A stretch of DNA of 64,000 nucleotides from Laburnicola sp. R22_1 (GCA_014281115.1 JACONQ010000006.1:2294001-2358000); one strand, 5' to 3'; shown: positions 9,433-23,591, numbered from the stretch's first letter. The notes: generated from the sequence alone by a model not told the origin. Program-made: numbers and translations.

Positions 9433-12400
9433 ATCTTAAGTATTACAAGATTCTTGCCAAGCAGTATAAGAACAATTAATATAATTTTAAAAAGGAGCAA
9501 ATAAGTCTTTAGCAAATTATTGTTTATATTTAGGCTACTATTAGCCTACATCTTTAGCGCACTTACTGCCTCCTAGATTAACCACTAAGATAGTGGATTA
9601 CGAACCTTAAAGCCACAGTTAGCGTCGACGAACGATTTAAGAGAGAACAAGCCCGCGACTAATACCTTACATCCCTTAGACTAATAAGAAACGCGTTAAA
9701 TTAGGACATATAGCTTGCTAAATATAATTAAGCAGCTATAGAAGCGGAGATAAGCAATGTCCTTAAGATAACACAGATTAATATAATTACAAAGGACTTT
9801 CTAACTGCTGTAAACAAAGTTACGCCCAATTAGTCTATAACCTTTTAGGATAGCGGACGGTTCACACCTGGCATAAATTAGAAAGAAATAATAAAGCGCT
9901 TCTAAGAGCATATAATATTGAATTATCCAACCCCTTAAATAGGGAAGTACAAGGCCGTATTTATGGCAGATAACTTGTCATACCTCGCTAAAAGTAGGAA
10001 AACCACCTAGGGCATTAATGCCGAAGCAGCACCATCTAGAAAACGGGGCAGACCCCAATATTAACGTGATGACCAAAAAGATAATAAGAACTTATCCTTA
10101 GTCTAAAAACCTGCAAAAATAGGAGGCGCTAAATGTCCTGTATGTGGACATCGCTATGGACTCTAGGATTGCTTCTATATTAATGCAGACAAAGCTCCTA
10201 AGTGGTGGAAACTAAATAAGAAGATTAAAGAACTCGTCGCATTAAAGCGCGAGCACGATCCCGAATTTTAAGGACTGCTAAGAGGACAAAGTAGACTAAG
10301 ATTAAAAACACCAAATATTAAACAATTGCACACACCCACACCTAAGATTCTCAAGTCCCCTAAGGACTAACTAGAGGGACAGAGAATATTAAACGTTAAC
10401 GCTGCGTTTATATTAGCGCTAATAGAAATAGAAGTGTCTAATTACCCACTAAAGCGCTTGTTTATTCTTGATTTAGGATTAACTTGCCATATTACAAATA
10501 ACCCCAACTATATCTACAACTTTCGTCTATCTACGTCTAGAGATTATATATAGGCTGGCAATACAAAGATATAGATAAAAGGCTACAGCTCTGTTAACTT
10601 AATACTAAGAGGCCAACATAGAACAACTACGTTAGTTCTATATAATGTGGCTATCTGTCCAGACCTCCTGTGCAACCTAGTCTCCTTTTAACTACTAAGG
10701 TATAGAGGAATCTAGTGGGATACGCAAACGGACCCAACTACGCTAAAAGGACTAGATAACAAGGTTATTAGAAAACTATCTAAGATACACAGTTAATAGG
10801 TACTTAAGTATAATCCGCTACTACCCACTTTATATTATATCCGCAAGAATACATTACGAATAAAAGGAGCACTATAAAGGGCCTTAGCCGAATTATGGCA
10901 TAAGAGACTAGGACACCCTAGACTAGCAGCTATTAAACATCTTGTGCAGCAAGCTAAAGGGGTGCGAGTTAAGGGAGTTACAATAGTTTAATGCGACTCC
11001 TATAGGAAAGCAAAGATCTAGTGACAAATTAGCCAAGCACCGCGAATTAATAATAAAGGACTAGGAGAAAGACTGGCTATTGACTTTTATGCCTACAAGA
11101 CGCAAAGTAGCACTGGCGAAAGGAGCCAGATGCTTATTACTAATAGGTACTTAGGCCTGCAATGGGACTTTTATTTTAAAGACAATTAACTAGCAAAGTT
11201 AGTTATTAAAGTTCTATTAAACTTCTTTCTCTTCCTTAAAAACTATTACAATATTACGGTCAAGGTTATTAAAGCGGATAACAAGATTACGATAGTGAAA
11301 CTAGAAATCGAGCGCTGGTTAGCATTATAAGGAATTACTGTTAAGCCTTTTGCCCTAGATACACAAGCTTAAAATAGAGGTGCCAAACGCTTAGGGGGTG
11401 TAAATAAAGAGAAATCGCGCGCGATACGTCTTGATGCCAACCTACCCTAGAAACTATGGCCTGAAGTTATAAGAGCTGTAGTATACCTCTATAATTAAAC
11501 ACTAAATTATGCGAACAACTAGAAAACGCTATATAAGATATTCTTTACACAAGTTGCTCTAAACAACAGAGTAGTCACCTTAATTAAAAAACCTAATCTT
11601 ACTTATCTTAAAGCGTATAGCTATAAAGCGTTCGCAATAATAGATAATACACATTAAGGTAAATTAAGGCTATAACGCCTAGACCTAAAGGCTTAGATTA
11701 GTTACCTAGTAGGATACTAGTCCTTAAACATCTATCGAATTTAGATACCATTACTTGCTAAGGTAATAAGCACCTATAATATTATCTTCGACGAATAAAC
11801 TATCTTTAGTGGCAAAACTAAGGACCTTATAGATAATCTCATACATAGTACACTAGAGGAAATTGCCACATACGTAAGAACAATCGAACTCCTAACACTA
11901 AGTCATTAACTAGAGATAGAGTCCTTCTATAAAGACGACACTATTGGAGGCTCATTAAATCCCTAAGGCGAAGTAGACTCACTAGGCTACTACTAAGAAG
12001 TAAAGATTAGGGACAACTATCCAACTCCTCTAACTACACCACCACCTATAGTATTACTTACACAGTTAATAGCTGGAAATAAATTAGAAATAAGCCTAAA
12101 AGGGTTATCCAAAACTGTCCCCTAGGCAGCCGCCTTTATAGCAGAAACTTAAGCTGGCTACGTTAGGAAATACAGAGGGGATATTATAGACAAGACTAAG
12201 ATAATAAGAACGCTTGCCAAAGGCTTAAAGCCCTATTAAAGTTAACTCCCACCTTTGCCAACGTGCCGTACCAAGCTTAAGAATTACCTAATAGGCGAAT
12301 TGTTTAAAGAAGTAAAGCGGGATTACCTTGCAAGCCACAAACAAATAAAATTATAGTTAGAAGTACTAATAAAGAAGATTAAACTAATAGGATAGTAGAT

Positions 12401-13219
12401 CCTTAACTATATATAGGTATACACCTATAAGCTTAACAAACACTATCGCTTGCTAAAGTGCAAGGCACGGCTAGTTATCTAGGGCAATTAATAACGGAAT
12501 ATTACCTCTTAAGACACTTATACAGCCACGCTTGCCAGCAGGTTATTTTAAATACTAGTGGCAATAGCAGCTTACTATAATATAAAGCTTAAGCAATACG
12601 ATGTTACAAACGCTTTCGTCTATACAAGTATAGACTAAGAGGTATATATAAGAATGCCCTGTGGCTATTAGAAGCCTAGAATAATACTTTAAGTTAATAA
12701 GGCTTTATATAGTCTTTAGATCTCACCACTTCTCTGGCAAAAAGAGTTTACCTTAACACTTAAAGCTCTAGGTTTCTAGACAGTGCCTTACAAGCCATAC
12801 TGCCTTCTTAAAGATAGAATTATTATCTTCTTCTACGTCGACAATATCATCTTAGCTTTTTATAAGCAGAAAGAGAAAGAAGCCCAATAAGCAATTAAGC
12901 GCCTATAAGAAAAATACACCTTAAGTAGAGAAAATAATCTTTAGTAGTTCCTTAGCGTAGAGATTATTAGAGATTAAAAAACTAGGACAATTTAACTCTC
13001 TTAGGCTGCCTACTTAGACAAAATCAGTTAATTAGTTAACAAGAGGAATATTTAACACAACACCCTAATAGCAGCTATTAAGCTAAAATCATAAGATGGC
13101 TTAGCAACACTCTTAGAAATTAACAAATACTAACGCAAAATCAGATTGCTTCTATTCGCAGTAGTAATAACTCGACCGGATATAGCCTTTGCAACCTTAA
13201 GGCTAGGTTAATTCCTATT

Positions 13220-13382
13220 TATAATGGTATTCGGACTGTTTATTATTGCCTATGCTAGCTCATTACTACCTACACTTATTTACTACTACCTATTCTACCT
13301 AGCAGTATATATCTTAGCTACTACACACATATAATTAAATTAGTATTTTCCTGACTTTTGCTTTGCAGCAACAACCGCTACA
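13220..13382 (+). repeat. 5' LTR of C1
   Basis: 163 bp. Aligned end to end with the other C LTRs; terminal TGTAAC is altered to TATAAT. The following primer site (GTTATAAGCCCGAATTG) is a mutated form of the C2 site. Confidence 0.92.
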
Positions 13383-16357
13383 GTTATAAGCCCGAATTGC
13401 GACGGGGCCTCACTTACCTAAGCAATTACCCTACTAAGGACACCACAGTCTTACTATAGGAGCAACCCTGCGAGCACGATAATAACCGAGTCGGATCCAG
13501 CCGTCACTCGAGTGACAATTGTCCTTAGTCAATTAGAAGATTGGCACAAATGGCTGTTCATCCGCAAGAATACAGCGCAAAAGAACCAACTCTGGAAATA
13601 TGTTAATCTAGATATTGCAGCAGACAAGCTACCGCAGCTTAAGGAGCTGATAGAGCCTCAGCTTAGCGACTATAACAGCACGGCTACTACGTACGCCAGC
13701 CTAAATACCAAGCAGCGAGCCGATTACTATTGGGCGTATAAGAGATGGGAAAAGAAGGATCTAGAGTATAAGCGTTAGCTAAAGGCTCTAGCAGACTTTA
13801 ACTCTGAGATTAGTAAGACAATAGCAGCGCATTATATTTACCTAATTAAGAACAAGGATACGCCGCACCAACGCCTTACAACCCTTAAGAAACATCTCGC
13901 ACTATTAGACGCGACGCGACGCCGCGATCTAATAGCGGTATATAAGGATCTTCAGACGCCGCCAAAGGGCAGGAAGGTTAAAGAATGGCTTTAAAGGTGG
14001 ATTGAGGTTACTAACTAGTGCAAGGCTATTAGGCTGGCAGAGACTAAAGACACCTAAGCGTAGAAAGACTTCCTAGTCGCCTATAAGACAATTAACCCCA
14101 AATACAGAACAGCAGGTCTACAAGACCTAATCTAGAAGGAGAGGCTTAGTAAGACAGTCCCCTTAGTAGAGAACTACGTTGCTAAGTTCTTAGCATACCT
14201 AAAGCGTACACGCCCAATTAGTACAGGCTTTAGCGCACACGCAACAGAGCTAGAGATAGCAAAGCCAGCAACACTGCAAAATAATAAACCTATATGGAGC
14301 GGTGTATGCCTCTGTGGCAAAAGACACTCATGGTCGAGATGCTAAGTAATAAACCTAGATGCGCCTCATAGACTCTAAGGATTCGACAATAAGAAGAATA
14401 GTAAGAAAGTGGCAGCGGCCTTTGCCAAGAATCTAAGCTTAAAAGCGAGGGTGGAGAAAGCCATATAGGACTAGAAGGCAACTTAGTCGAACTCTAAGCC
14501 TATAGTTACTATTAACGATGGCAAGCCTCCTTCTAATCTATTAACCTACACCGCACAATATATAGTATCTAATGCCATTACGGTTAACAAGCGCAACAAG
14601 CGCGACAAGAATCTAATACTTAACAACAGTGTTAAACCTACTAAGGAGTTAGTGGCTCTATTAACGCTTGACAATGTTAGCAGCTACGACTTATTAAGCA
14701 ACTAATTCATACTTAATCCTGGTTTAAACACTCACATTGTCAACACTAAGTCCTGGCCTAAATAGATAAGAGAGTATAAGGCCAGTGCTAACGATTTTGT
14801 AGAAGCAGGAACAGGCTATATTAAGATAACTGCATAGGGCAGCATAAAGCTAACTGTGAAAACACTAAGAGAACTATTACCTATTGTCCTAACACACGTT
14901 GCCTTAGTTAAAGGCTTCTTAACGAGCCTTATGGGCTTAGCACACTGTTGCTCGAGTTAGATCCACTTTGACTTAGGATAAGATTTGCTATACAAAGTTA
15001 GCAAGAAAACTATTATTGCTTAACTAGAGTATAATAATGGTCACTAGCTAGTCGACGCTAATACTAGCCGCCGCCTAGACATATGCCTATTATTATCCTT
15101 TAGCACTACCTACCAACCTTTAAAGGACCCTTAACGCGATCTTATAGTCGACTATAGGATAGCTTACAGCACCTGGGGCCATCTAGGCAAGAAGGCAATT
15201 AAGAAGCTAGCCAACTATATAAAAGGCTTGCAAGTAGAAGGCAAAAATAGCGACTTCTATAGCGTATATGTCGAATCGAAACTTACAAAGCAAGTCTCTA
15301 GAAGATAGTAGGAGGACTTTGCACCTAGGAAATTCTACCGCGTTGCTATAGACTTTATCTAGCTTTTGCTATAAGATATAGACGCTTGTCTTAATAGTAA
15401 CTAAGTTGTAGGTCATATAGTGGACTAGTATAGCAAGTGGCATAAAGTTAACTGCTTTCCACAGCGTACAAAGGCATTCCTGAGCCGCTGGCTTATCTAA
15501 AAGGTTCGTAAGATACAGCGTATCTTTAATAGCGACGTTACCGCAATTAAGACTAATAATAACTGAGGATACAGAGTTGCACCAAACGTATTAGAGGAAC
15601 TTTGCGCTAAGCTAGGGATTCGATACGAGCTATAGGCAGACTACGCAGACAAGCAAAACAGCCTTATAGAGCGAGCAGGCAAGATTATTGTTATTTAAGC
15701 TTGAGCCATGAGGCTTAAAGGAAACCTGCCAAAATTATTAATAAACGAGCTGTTTAGAACAGCAGCATACATACTAAATCGTACACTAACCAAAGCACTA
15801 GGTTGGAAGACTTTATATAAGATTATATAGGGATTAAAGCCGAAGGTAAACCACTTACGCCCTATAGGCTGTCGAGTGTATGTCTAAAATCCGTCTATTA
15901 AGAGAGGCGACAAGCTAGAGTCCAGAGCTCTTATAGGACATCTTATAGGCTATGATTTAACGAATATCTTTAGAATCTGGCTGCTAACAAAGAACAGAGT
16001 AATTCGAGCTAGAGATGTTATTTTCGAACCAACGCGATTTTACAAAGGACTAGAAGGCTACGCAGTAGAGTTAGTTATTAAAGAGGTTATAGAGCTGCTT
16101 GCCTTTCTAAAAGAAGCTGAATCTAACAATATTGCCATTAAAGAGCTCATAACGCTTAGGCAGACGCGTAACAAGACGCGCAATAAGACGCGCAACATAC
16201 CTGCAGCTGCAGCTCGCGCAAGCCAGTAGCATATAGGGGGTGAGAGCAGAGTTAAGAAAATTAATAGAGTTAACGAGGACGTAGAGGATCTATTTCTAGG
16301 GGGTGGGCTACTTACGCCTACATCACCTGCGCCTTATATGAGCCAGCAACGGAATAA

Positions 16358-16520
16358 TGTAACGGTATTCGGACTGTTCATTGTTGCCTATGCTAGCTCA
16401 TTGCTGCCTACACTTATTTACTGCTGCCTATCCTACCTAGTAGTATATATCTTAGCTACTACACACATACAATCAAATTAGTGTTTTCCTGACTTTTGCT
16501 TTGCAGCAACAACCGCTACA
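16358..16520 (+). repeat. 5' LTR of C2
   Basis: TGTAACGGTATTC...CAACAACCGCTACA, 163 bp; a clean reference copy of the C-family LTR. Confidence 0.95.
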
Positions 16521-16537
16521 GTTATGAGCCCGGATTG
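16521..16537 (+). promoter_or_regulatory. primer-binding site of C2 (half-tRNA type, initiator-Met-like)
   Basis: GTTATGAGCCCGGATTG begins at the base after the LTR. Its complement ends GGGCTCATAAC, the anticodon stem-loop signature of initiator tRNA-Met (loop CUCAUAA), so the primer 3' end would be at about position 39, as described for Drosophila copia. Same site, less mutated, in C3. Confidence 0.7.
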
Positions 16538-16616
16538 CGACGGGGCCTCACTTACCTAAGCAATTACCCTACTAAGGACACCACAGTCTTACTGTAGGAG
16601 CAACCCTGCGAGCACG

Positions 16617-19600
16617 ATGACAACCGAGTCGGATCCAGCCGTCACTCAAGTGACAATTGTCCTTAGTTGATTAGAAGATTGGCACAAATGGCTATTTATC
16701 CGCAAGGATACAGCGCAAAAGAACTAACTCTGGAAATACGTTGATCCAGATGTTGTAGCAGACAAGCTACCGCAGCTTGAGGAGCCGATGGAGCCTCAGC
16801 TTAGCGACTACGACAGCACGGCTACTACGTACGCCAGCCTAAATACCGAGCAGCGAGCCGATTACTGTTAGGCGTACGAGAGATGGGAAAAGAAGGATCT
16901 AGAGTATAAGCGTCAGCTAAAGGCTCTAGCAGACTTTAACTCTGAGATTAGTAAAACGATAGCAGCGCATCACATTTACCTGATTGAGGACAAGGATACG
17001 CCGCACTAACGCCTTACGACCCTTAAGAAACATCTCGCACCGTCAGACGCGACGCGACGCCGCGATCTAATAGCGGTATACAAGGATCTCCAGACGCCGC
17101 CAAAGGGCAGGAAGGTTAAAGAATGGCTTTGAAGGTGGATTGAGGTCACTAACTAGTGCAAGGCTATTAGGCTGGTAGAGACTAAAGACACCTAAGCGCA
17201 GGAAGACTTCCTAGTCGCCTGCAAGACAATTGACCCCAAATATGGAACAGCAGGTCTACGAGACCTGATCTAGAAGGAGAGGCTTAGTAAGACAGTCCCC
17301 TTAGTGGAGAACTACGTCGCTAAGTTTTTAGCATACCTGAAGCGTACACGCCTAATTAGTACAGGCTTTAGCGCACACACGGCAGAGCTAGAGATAGTAA
17401 AGCCAGCAACACCACAAGATAATAAACCTATATGGAGTGGTGTATGCCTCTGTGGCAAAAGACACTCATGGTTGAGATGCTGGGTGATGAACCCAGATGC
17501 GCCTCACAGACCCTAAGGATTCGACAATAAGGAGGGTAGTAAGAAAGTGGCAGCGGCCTTTGCCAAGGATCTGAGCTTGAAAGCGAGGGTGGAGAAAGCC
17601 ATACAGGACTGGAAGGCAACTTAGTCGAACTCTGAGCCTGCAGTCACTATTAACGATGGCAAGCCTCCTTCCAATCCATCGACCTACACCGCACAATATA
17701 TGGTATCTAATGCCGTTACGGTTGACGAGCGCGACAAGCGCGACGAGGATCTGATGCTTGACGACGGTGTCAAACCTACTAAGGAGTTAGTGGCTCTATT
17801 GACGCTTGACGATGTTAGCAGCTACGACTCATTGAGCAACCGATTCATACTTGATCCTGGTTCGAACACTCACATTGTCAACACTAAGTCCTGGCCTAGA
17901 TAGACAAGAGAGTATAAGGCCAGTGCTAACAATTTTGTAGGAGCAGGAACAGGCCGTATCAAGATAACTGCATAGGGCAGCATGAAGCTGACCGTGAAAA
18001 CACTGAGAGGACTATTATCTATTGTCCTAACACACGTTGCCTTAGTTGAAGGCTTCTTAACAAGCCTTATGGGCTTAGCACGCTGTCGCTTAAGTTAGAT
18101 CCACTTTGACTTAGGACAAGATTTGCTGTACAAAGTCAGCAAGAAAACTGTTATTGCTTAACTAGAGTATGATAACGGTCACTGGCTGGTCAACGCTGAT
18201 GCCAGCCGCCGCCCAGACATACGCCTATTATTATCCTTTAGCACTACCTACCGACCTTTAAAGGACCCTTGACGCGATCTTATAGTCGACTACAGGACAG
18301 CTCACAGCACCTGGGGCTATCCAGGCAAGAAGGCAATTAAGAAGCTGGCCGACCATGTGGAAGGCTTGCGAGTAGAAGGCAAAGATAGCGACTTCTGTGG
18401 CGTATGTGTCGAATCGAAACTTACAAAGCAAGTCTCTAGAAGACAGCAGGAGGACTTTGCACCTAGGAAATTCTACCGCGTTGCTGTAGACTTTATTTAG
18501 CTTTTGCCACGAGACACAGACGCTTGTCTTAATGGTGACCGAGTTGCAGGTCACATGGTGGACCAGTATAGCAAGTGGCATGAAGTTGACTGCTTTCCAC
18601 AGCGTACGAAGGCATTCCTGAGCCGCTGGCTTGTCCAAAAGGTTCGCAAGATACAGCGTATCTTTGACAGCGACGTCACCGCAATCAAGACTGATAACGA
18701 CCAAGGATACAGAGTTGCACCAAACGTATTAGAGGAACTCTGCGCTAAGCTAGGGATCTGATATAAGCCACAGGCAGACTACGCAGACGAGTAAAACAGC
18801 CTTGTAGAGCGAGCAGGCAAGATCATTGTTATTCAAGCTCGAGCCATGAGGCTTGAAGGAAACCTGCCAAAATCATTATCAAACGAGCTGTTTAGAACAG
18901 CAGCATACATACTGAATCGTACACCAACCGAAGCACTAGGTTGGAAGACTCCATATGAGATTGTATGGGGATCAAAGCCAAAGGTGAACCACCTGCGCCC
19001 TATAGGCTGTCGAGCGTATGTCCGAAATCCGTCTATTAAGAGAGGCGACAAGCTGGAGTCCAGAGCTCTTATAGGACATCTTGTAGGCTATGATTCGACG
19101 AATATCTTTAGGATCTGGCTGCCAACAAAGAACAGAGTAATTCGAGCTAGAGACGTTATTTTCGAACCAACGCGATTTTACAAAGGACCAGAAGGCTACG
19201 CAGCAGAGTTAGTTATTAAAGAGGTTATAGAGCTGCTTGCCTTTCTAGAAGAAGCTGAATCTGACGATATTGCTATTAAAGAGCTTATGACGCTTAGGCA
19301 GACGCGTAACGAGACGCGCAACGAGACGCGCAACATACCTGTAGCTGCAGCTCGCGCAAGCCAGTAGCATGTAGGGGGTGAGAGCAGAGTTGAGGAAATT
19401 GATGGAGTTGACGAGGACGTAGAGGATCTATTTCTAGGGGGTGGGCTACTTACGCCTACATCACCTGCGCCTTATGTGAGCCGGCAACGGAATAACGATA
19501 CTCCGGCCGAAGTTCTCCCGATAGAACGAGATCTAGAGCTCTCTGCAACCCAAATCCCTGACTATCTACCTGATCGACACACAAACAATGCGCCGAGACG

Positions 19601-21413
19601 TAGAAATCTCGAAATTAACGAGTCAAATATACTCACAACCTTACGCTGATGGCAGCAGCGCACTAACGACCTCACCAGTGCAACTAGATACCAGACACAC
19701 GCGATTTCCTATAGAATACGCATTAATGACTACCTACACGCGTTTACGACAGCGCTGAAGCCGCAGCCTGTCTTTAGGATCTATTAGTTATAGGTTCTGC
19801 CACCGCTGAGGACCTGGAGAGACCTAGAGACTCACCCGCATGGTGCTGAGTTTCGACAAGCAGGTTAAGAAGAATACCGTAATATATGGAATAAAGGATG
19901 CTTTGCTAGGACTGCAAAGACAGCAGCAAATGTTGATGCTGAGGTCTTACCACTTATGTGGGTGTTTACCTACAAATTTGATGAGGACGGCTTCCTCTCA
20001 CAATTCAAGGCACGATTGGTGATTAGAGGTGATCTCCAGCAGCCGTACGGAGACACCTACGCCGCCACACTCGCAGCACGCACCTTTAGAGCAATCACCG
20101 CTATTGCCAATCACTTTGGGCTAGAGCTGATTCAATACGATGTACCAACAGCTTTTCTTAACGCCCTACTCAACCGTCTACTCTACGCGCAGACGCCAGA
20201 CGGATTTTAAGAAGATAGAGAACTACTCCAGATACTCCGCGCTCTCTATGGATTAAAGGAGTCACCGCTACTATAGTACAAGGAGCTCCGCAGGACGCTA
20301 CAGTCACTAGGGATGAAGCCTGTGCTAGGCTTTCCATGTGTGTACACGAACAAGTGGCTCATACTATTCGTCTACGTTAATGATATTGTCATGGCCTTTC
20401 ACCCACACAATACCAAGCTCTACTAGCAGTTCGAGCAGAAGCTTAGCGAGTACTATCAACTAAAGCGACTTGGTCCACTTAAGTGGTTTTTAGGCATACG
20501 CGTTATCCGAGACATCGCCGCCCGCAAACTCTAGCTGCTCCAGGATGCCTACATCGACAAAGTAGCCGCAAAGTATGGCATAACGTCTACCGGCCGCCGT
20601 ACAGAAGTACCTATGATGGTCAACTACCTTGAACCATCTATAGAGGAACCCAACGCAGCTCGTACGAAGCTCTACCAGGAGCTCGTCGGCCATCTCGCGT
20701 TCCTGACGCAGTTCACTCGACCAGATCTAGCACGCGCGCATGTGATACACGCTTCACATCTCACAAACCCCGGACAAGCTCACGTAGACTCTATACGCAA
20801 AGTATGGCGTCACGTCCTAGAGACGAAGTACTACGCGCTCGAAGCTTGCACAGCTAAGCAAGAGATTTAAGAGTTCATGACTACAGAAGAAGATTATCGC
20901 GATCCTATCTTCTTTGGAGCATCTGATGCTGCTTTCGCAGACGACCTAGAGACTCGCCGCAGCTCTCAAGGATATATTTTCTAGTTGTTTGGGATGACTG
21001 TCGACTGGAAGTCTACCCTGCAGCGTACAGTCACTAAATCAACTACTGAGGTAGAGCTACTCGCGCTCTCCCTCATAGGCTCAGCAATGGAGGAGTGGCT
21101 ACGCCTTTTTGATGGCCTCTTACTGACGCTTCACACTACTCCGACTATCTTATGTGACAACTAGTAGACTGTTGGGATTGTTATAAAAGAACAAGACAAA
21201 CTGGCAACTAAGCTCAAGCATGTTGATATACACCAGAGCTGGATCCGCTAGGAAGTAGAGCAAGGACGACTCTACGTACAATGGCGATCTACTAATAGGA
21301 TGCCTGCTGACGGCATGACCAAGGTGCTACCACGTCAGAAGCATGCTGAGTTTGTGAGGCAGCTACACCTTACAAATCTATACTCTCGACTTTAAGGCAC
21401 AGTAGACATGTAG
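16617..21413 (+). pseudogene. C2 gag-pol (1598 codons, single frame, with premature stops)
   Basis: ATG 16617 to TAG 21411-21413, in phase throughout. Domains by residue: Gag; a short knuckle at 277-288 (CLCGKRHSWLRC, spacing C-x-C-x3-H-x4-C); protease site LDPGSNTHI with Asp at 413, Pro replacing the usual Ser/Thr; integrase zinc site from His 563 (second His mutated to Tyr) to CGVC at 594-597; integrase catalytic Asp 625, Asp 693 and Glu 731; RT from WVFTYKF at about 1115 with YVND at 1253 (YVDD in C1); RNase H Asp at 1437 (GASDAAFADD). An intervening TRNE-rich linker follows the integrase. Gag and Pol are made as one polyprotein in this family. Premature stops are TAG, TAA and some TGA. 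Confidence 0.93.
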
Positions 21414-21459
21414 GAGAGATTATCCTTACGTTGTTAACTAACTACAGGATGAGGGGGTG

Positions 21460-21622
21460 TGTAATGGTATTCGGACTGTTTATTGTTGCCTATGCTAGCT
21501 TATTGCTGCCTACACTCATTTACTGCTGCCTATCCTACCTAGCAGTATATATCTTAGCTACTACACACATACAATCAAATTAGTGTTTTCCCGACTTTTG
21601 CTTTGCAGCAACAACCGCTACA
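21460..21622 (+). repeat. 3' LTR of C2
   Basis: 163 bp, TGTAATGG...CCGCTACA; preceded by the polypurine tract GATGAGGGGGTG. Confidence 0.94.
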
Positions 21623-23591
21623 AATAACAATACTCTAGCTAAAGTTCTCCTAATAGAACAAGATCTAGAGCTCTCTGCAACCCAAATCCCTGACTATCTA
21701 CTTAATCGACACACAAACAATGCGCCAAGACGTAGAAATCTCGAAATTAACAAGTTAAATATACTCATAACCTTACGCCGATAGCAGTAGCGCACTAACA
21801 ACCTCACTAGTGCAACTAGATACTAGACACACGCGATTTCCTATAGAATACGCATTAATGACTACCTATACGCGTTTACAACAGCGCTGAAGCCGCAGCC
21901 TATCTTTAGAATCTATTAGTTATAGGTTCCGCCACCGCTAAGAACCTAGAGAGACCTAGAGACTCACCCGCATAGTGCTGAGTTTTAACAAGCAGGTTAA
22001 AAAGAATACTGCAATATATGAAATAAAGGATGCTTTGCTAGGACTACAAAGACAGTAGCAAATGTTAATACTGAGGTCTTACTACTTATGTGGGTGTTTA
22101 CCTACAAATTTAATGAGGACGGCTTCCTCTCACGATTCAAGGCACAATTAGTGATTAGAGGTGATCTCTAGCAGCCGTACGGAGACACCTACGCCGCCAC
22201 ACTCGTAGCACGCACCTTTAGAGCAATTACCGCTATTGCCAATTACTTTGGGCTAGAGCTAATTCAATACGATGTACTAACAGCTTTTCTTAACACCCTA
22301 CTTAACCGTCTACTCTACGCGCAGACGCCAGACGGATTTTAAGAAGATGGAGAACTACTCTAGATACTCCGCGCTCTCTATAGATTAAAGGAGTCACCGC
22401 TACTATAGTATAAGAAGCTCCGCAGGACGCTATAGTCACTAGGGATAAAGCCTATGCTAGGCTTTCCATGTGTGTACACGAATAAGTGGCTCATACTATT
22501 CGTCTACGTTGACGATATTGTTATGGCCTTTCACCCACACAATACTAAGCTCCACTAGTAGTTCGAGTAGAAGCTTAGCGAGTACTATTAACTAAAGCGA
22601 CTTGGTCCACTCAAGTGGTTTTTAGGCATACGCGTTATCCGAGACATTGCCGCCCACAAACTCTAGCTGCTCCAGGATGCCTACATCGACAAAGTAGCCG
22701 TAAAGTATGGCATAACGTCTACTGGCCGCCGTATAGAAGTACCTATAATGGTCAACTACCTTGAACTATCTATAGAGGAACCCAACGCAGCTCGTACGAA
22801 GCTCTACTAGGAGCTTGTCGGCCATCTCGCGTTCCTGACGCAGTTCACTCGACTAGATCTAGCACGCGCGTATGTGATACACGCTTCACATCTCACAAAC
22901 CCCAAATAAGCTTACGTAGACTCTATACGCAAAGTATAGCGTCACGTTCTAGAGATGAAGTACTACGCGCTCAAAGCTTGCACAGCTAAGCAAGAGATTT
23001 AAGAGTTTATAACTATAGAAAAAGATTATCGCGATCCTATCTTCTTTGGAGCATCTAATGCTGCTTTCGCAGACGACCTAGAGACTCGCCGCAGCTCTCA
23101 AGGATATATTTTCCAGTTATTTAGGATAACTATTGACTAGAAGTCTACTCTGCAGCGTACAGTCACTAAATTAACTACTAAGGCAGAGCTACTTACGCTC
23201 TCCCTTATAGGCTTAGCAATAGAGGAGTGGCTACGCCTTTTTAATGGCCTCTCACTAACGCTTCACACTACTCTAACTATCTTATATAACAACTAGCAGA
23301 CTGTTGGGATTGTTATAAAAGAATAAGACAAACTGGCAACTAAGCTTAAGCATGTTAATATACACTAGAGCTAGATCCACCAGAAAGTAGAGCAAGGACG
23401 ACTCTACGTATAATGGCAATCTACTAATAGGATGCCTACTAACGGCATAACTAAGGTGCTACTATGTTAGAAGCATGCTGAGTTTGTAAGGCAGCTACAC
23501 CTTACAAATCTATACTCTTGACTTTAAGGCATAGTAGACATATAGGAGAGATTATCCTTACGTTGTTAACTAACTATAGGATAAGGGGGTG

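Larger units (their letters stand above)
16358..21622 (+). mobile_element. copia element C2, full length (5265 bp), inserted in C1
   Basis: LTRs 16358-16520 and 21460-21622 (163 bp each), TSD AATAA (16353-16357, 21623-21627). It is a same-family, same-orientation insertion into C1, between the integrase and RT regions. The two LTRs differ at six positions, all C versus T on the plus strand. Polypurine tract GATGAGGGGGTG abuts the 3' LTR. It is the third level of nesting: C2 in C1 in B. Confidence 0.95.
13479..23545 (+). pseudogene. C1 gag-pol, in two pieces, heavily stop-ridden
   Basis: Coding pieces 13479-16357 and 21628-23545 match the C2 frame base for base in length. The start codon equivalent is ATA (ATG lost). 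The longest intact stretch is the Gag N-terminal part (13512-13778, with the WHKWLFIRK segment). Integrase lies before the C2 insertion and the RT after it; the RT active site keeps YVDD near 22510, where C2 and C3 have lost it. The ends are TAG at 23543-23545. Comparison with C2 over 14580-14640 shows nearly every difference is G-to-A or C-to-T. Non-functional. Confidence 0.9.

Noticed and set aside
18258..18704. 148-residue minus-strand open frame opposite C2 integrase
   Set aside because: Lies exactly antisense to the integrase core, shows no domain, and is explained by the base composition of the sense frame.
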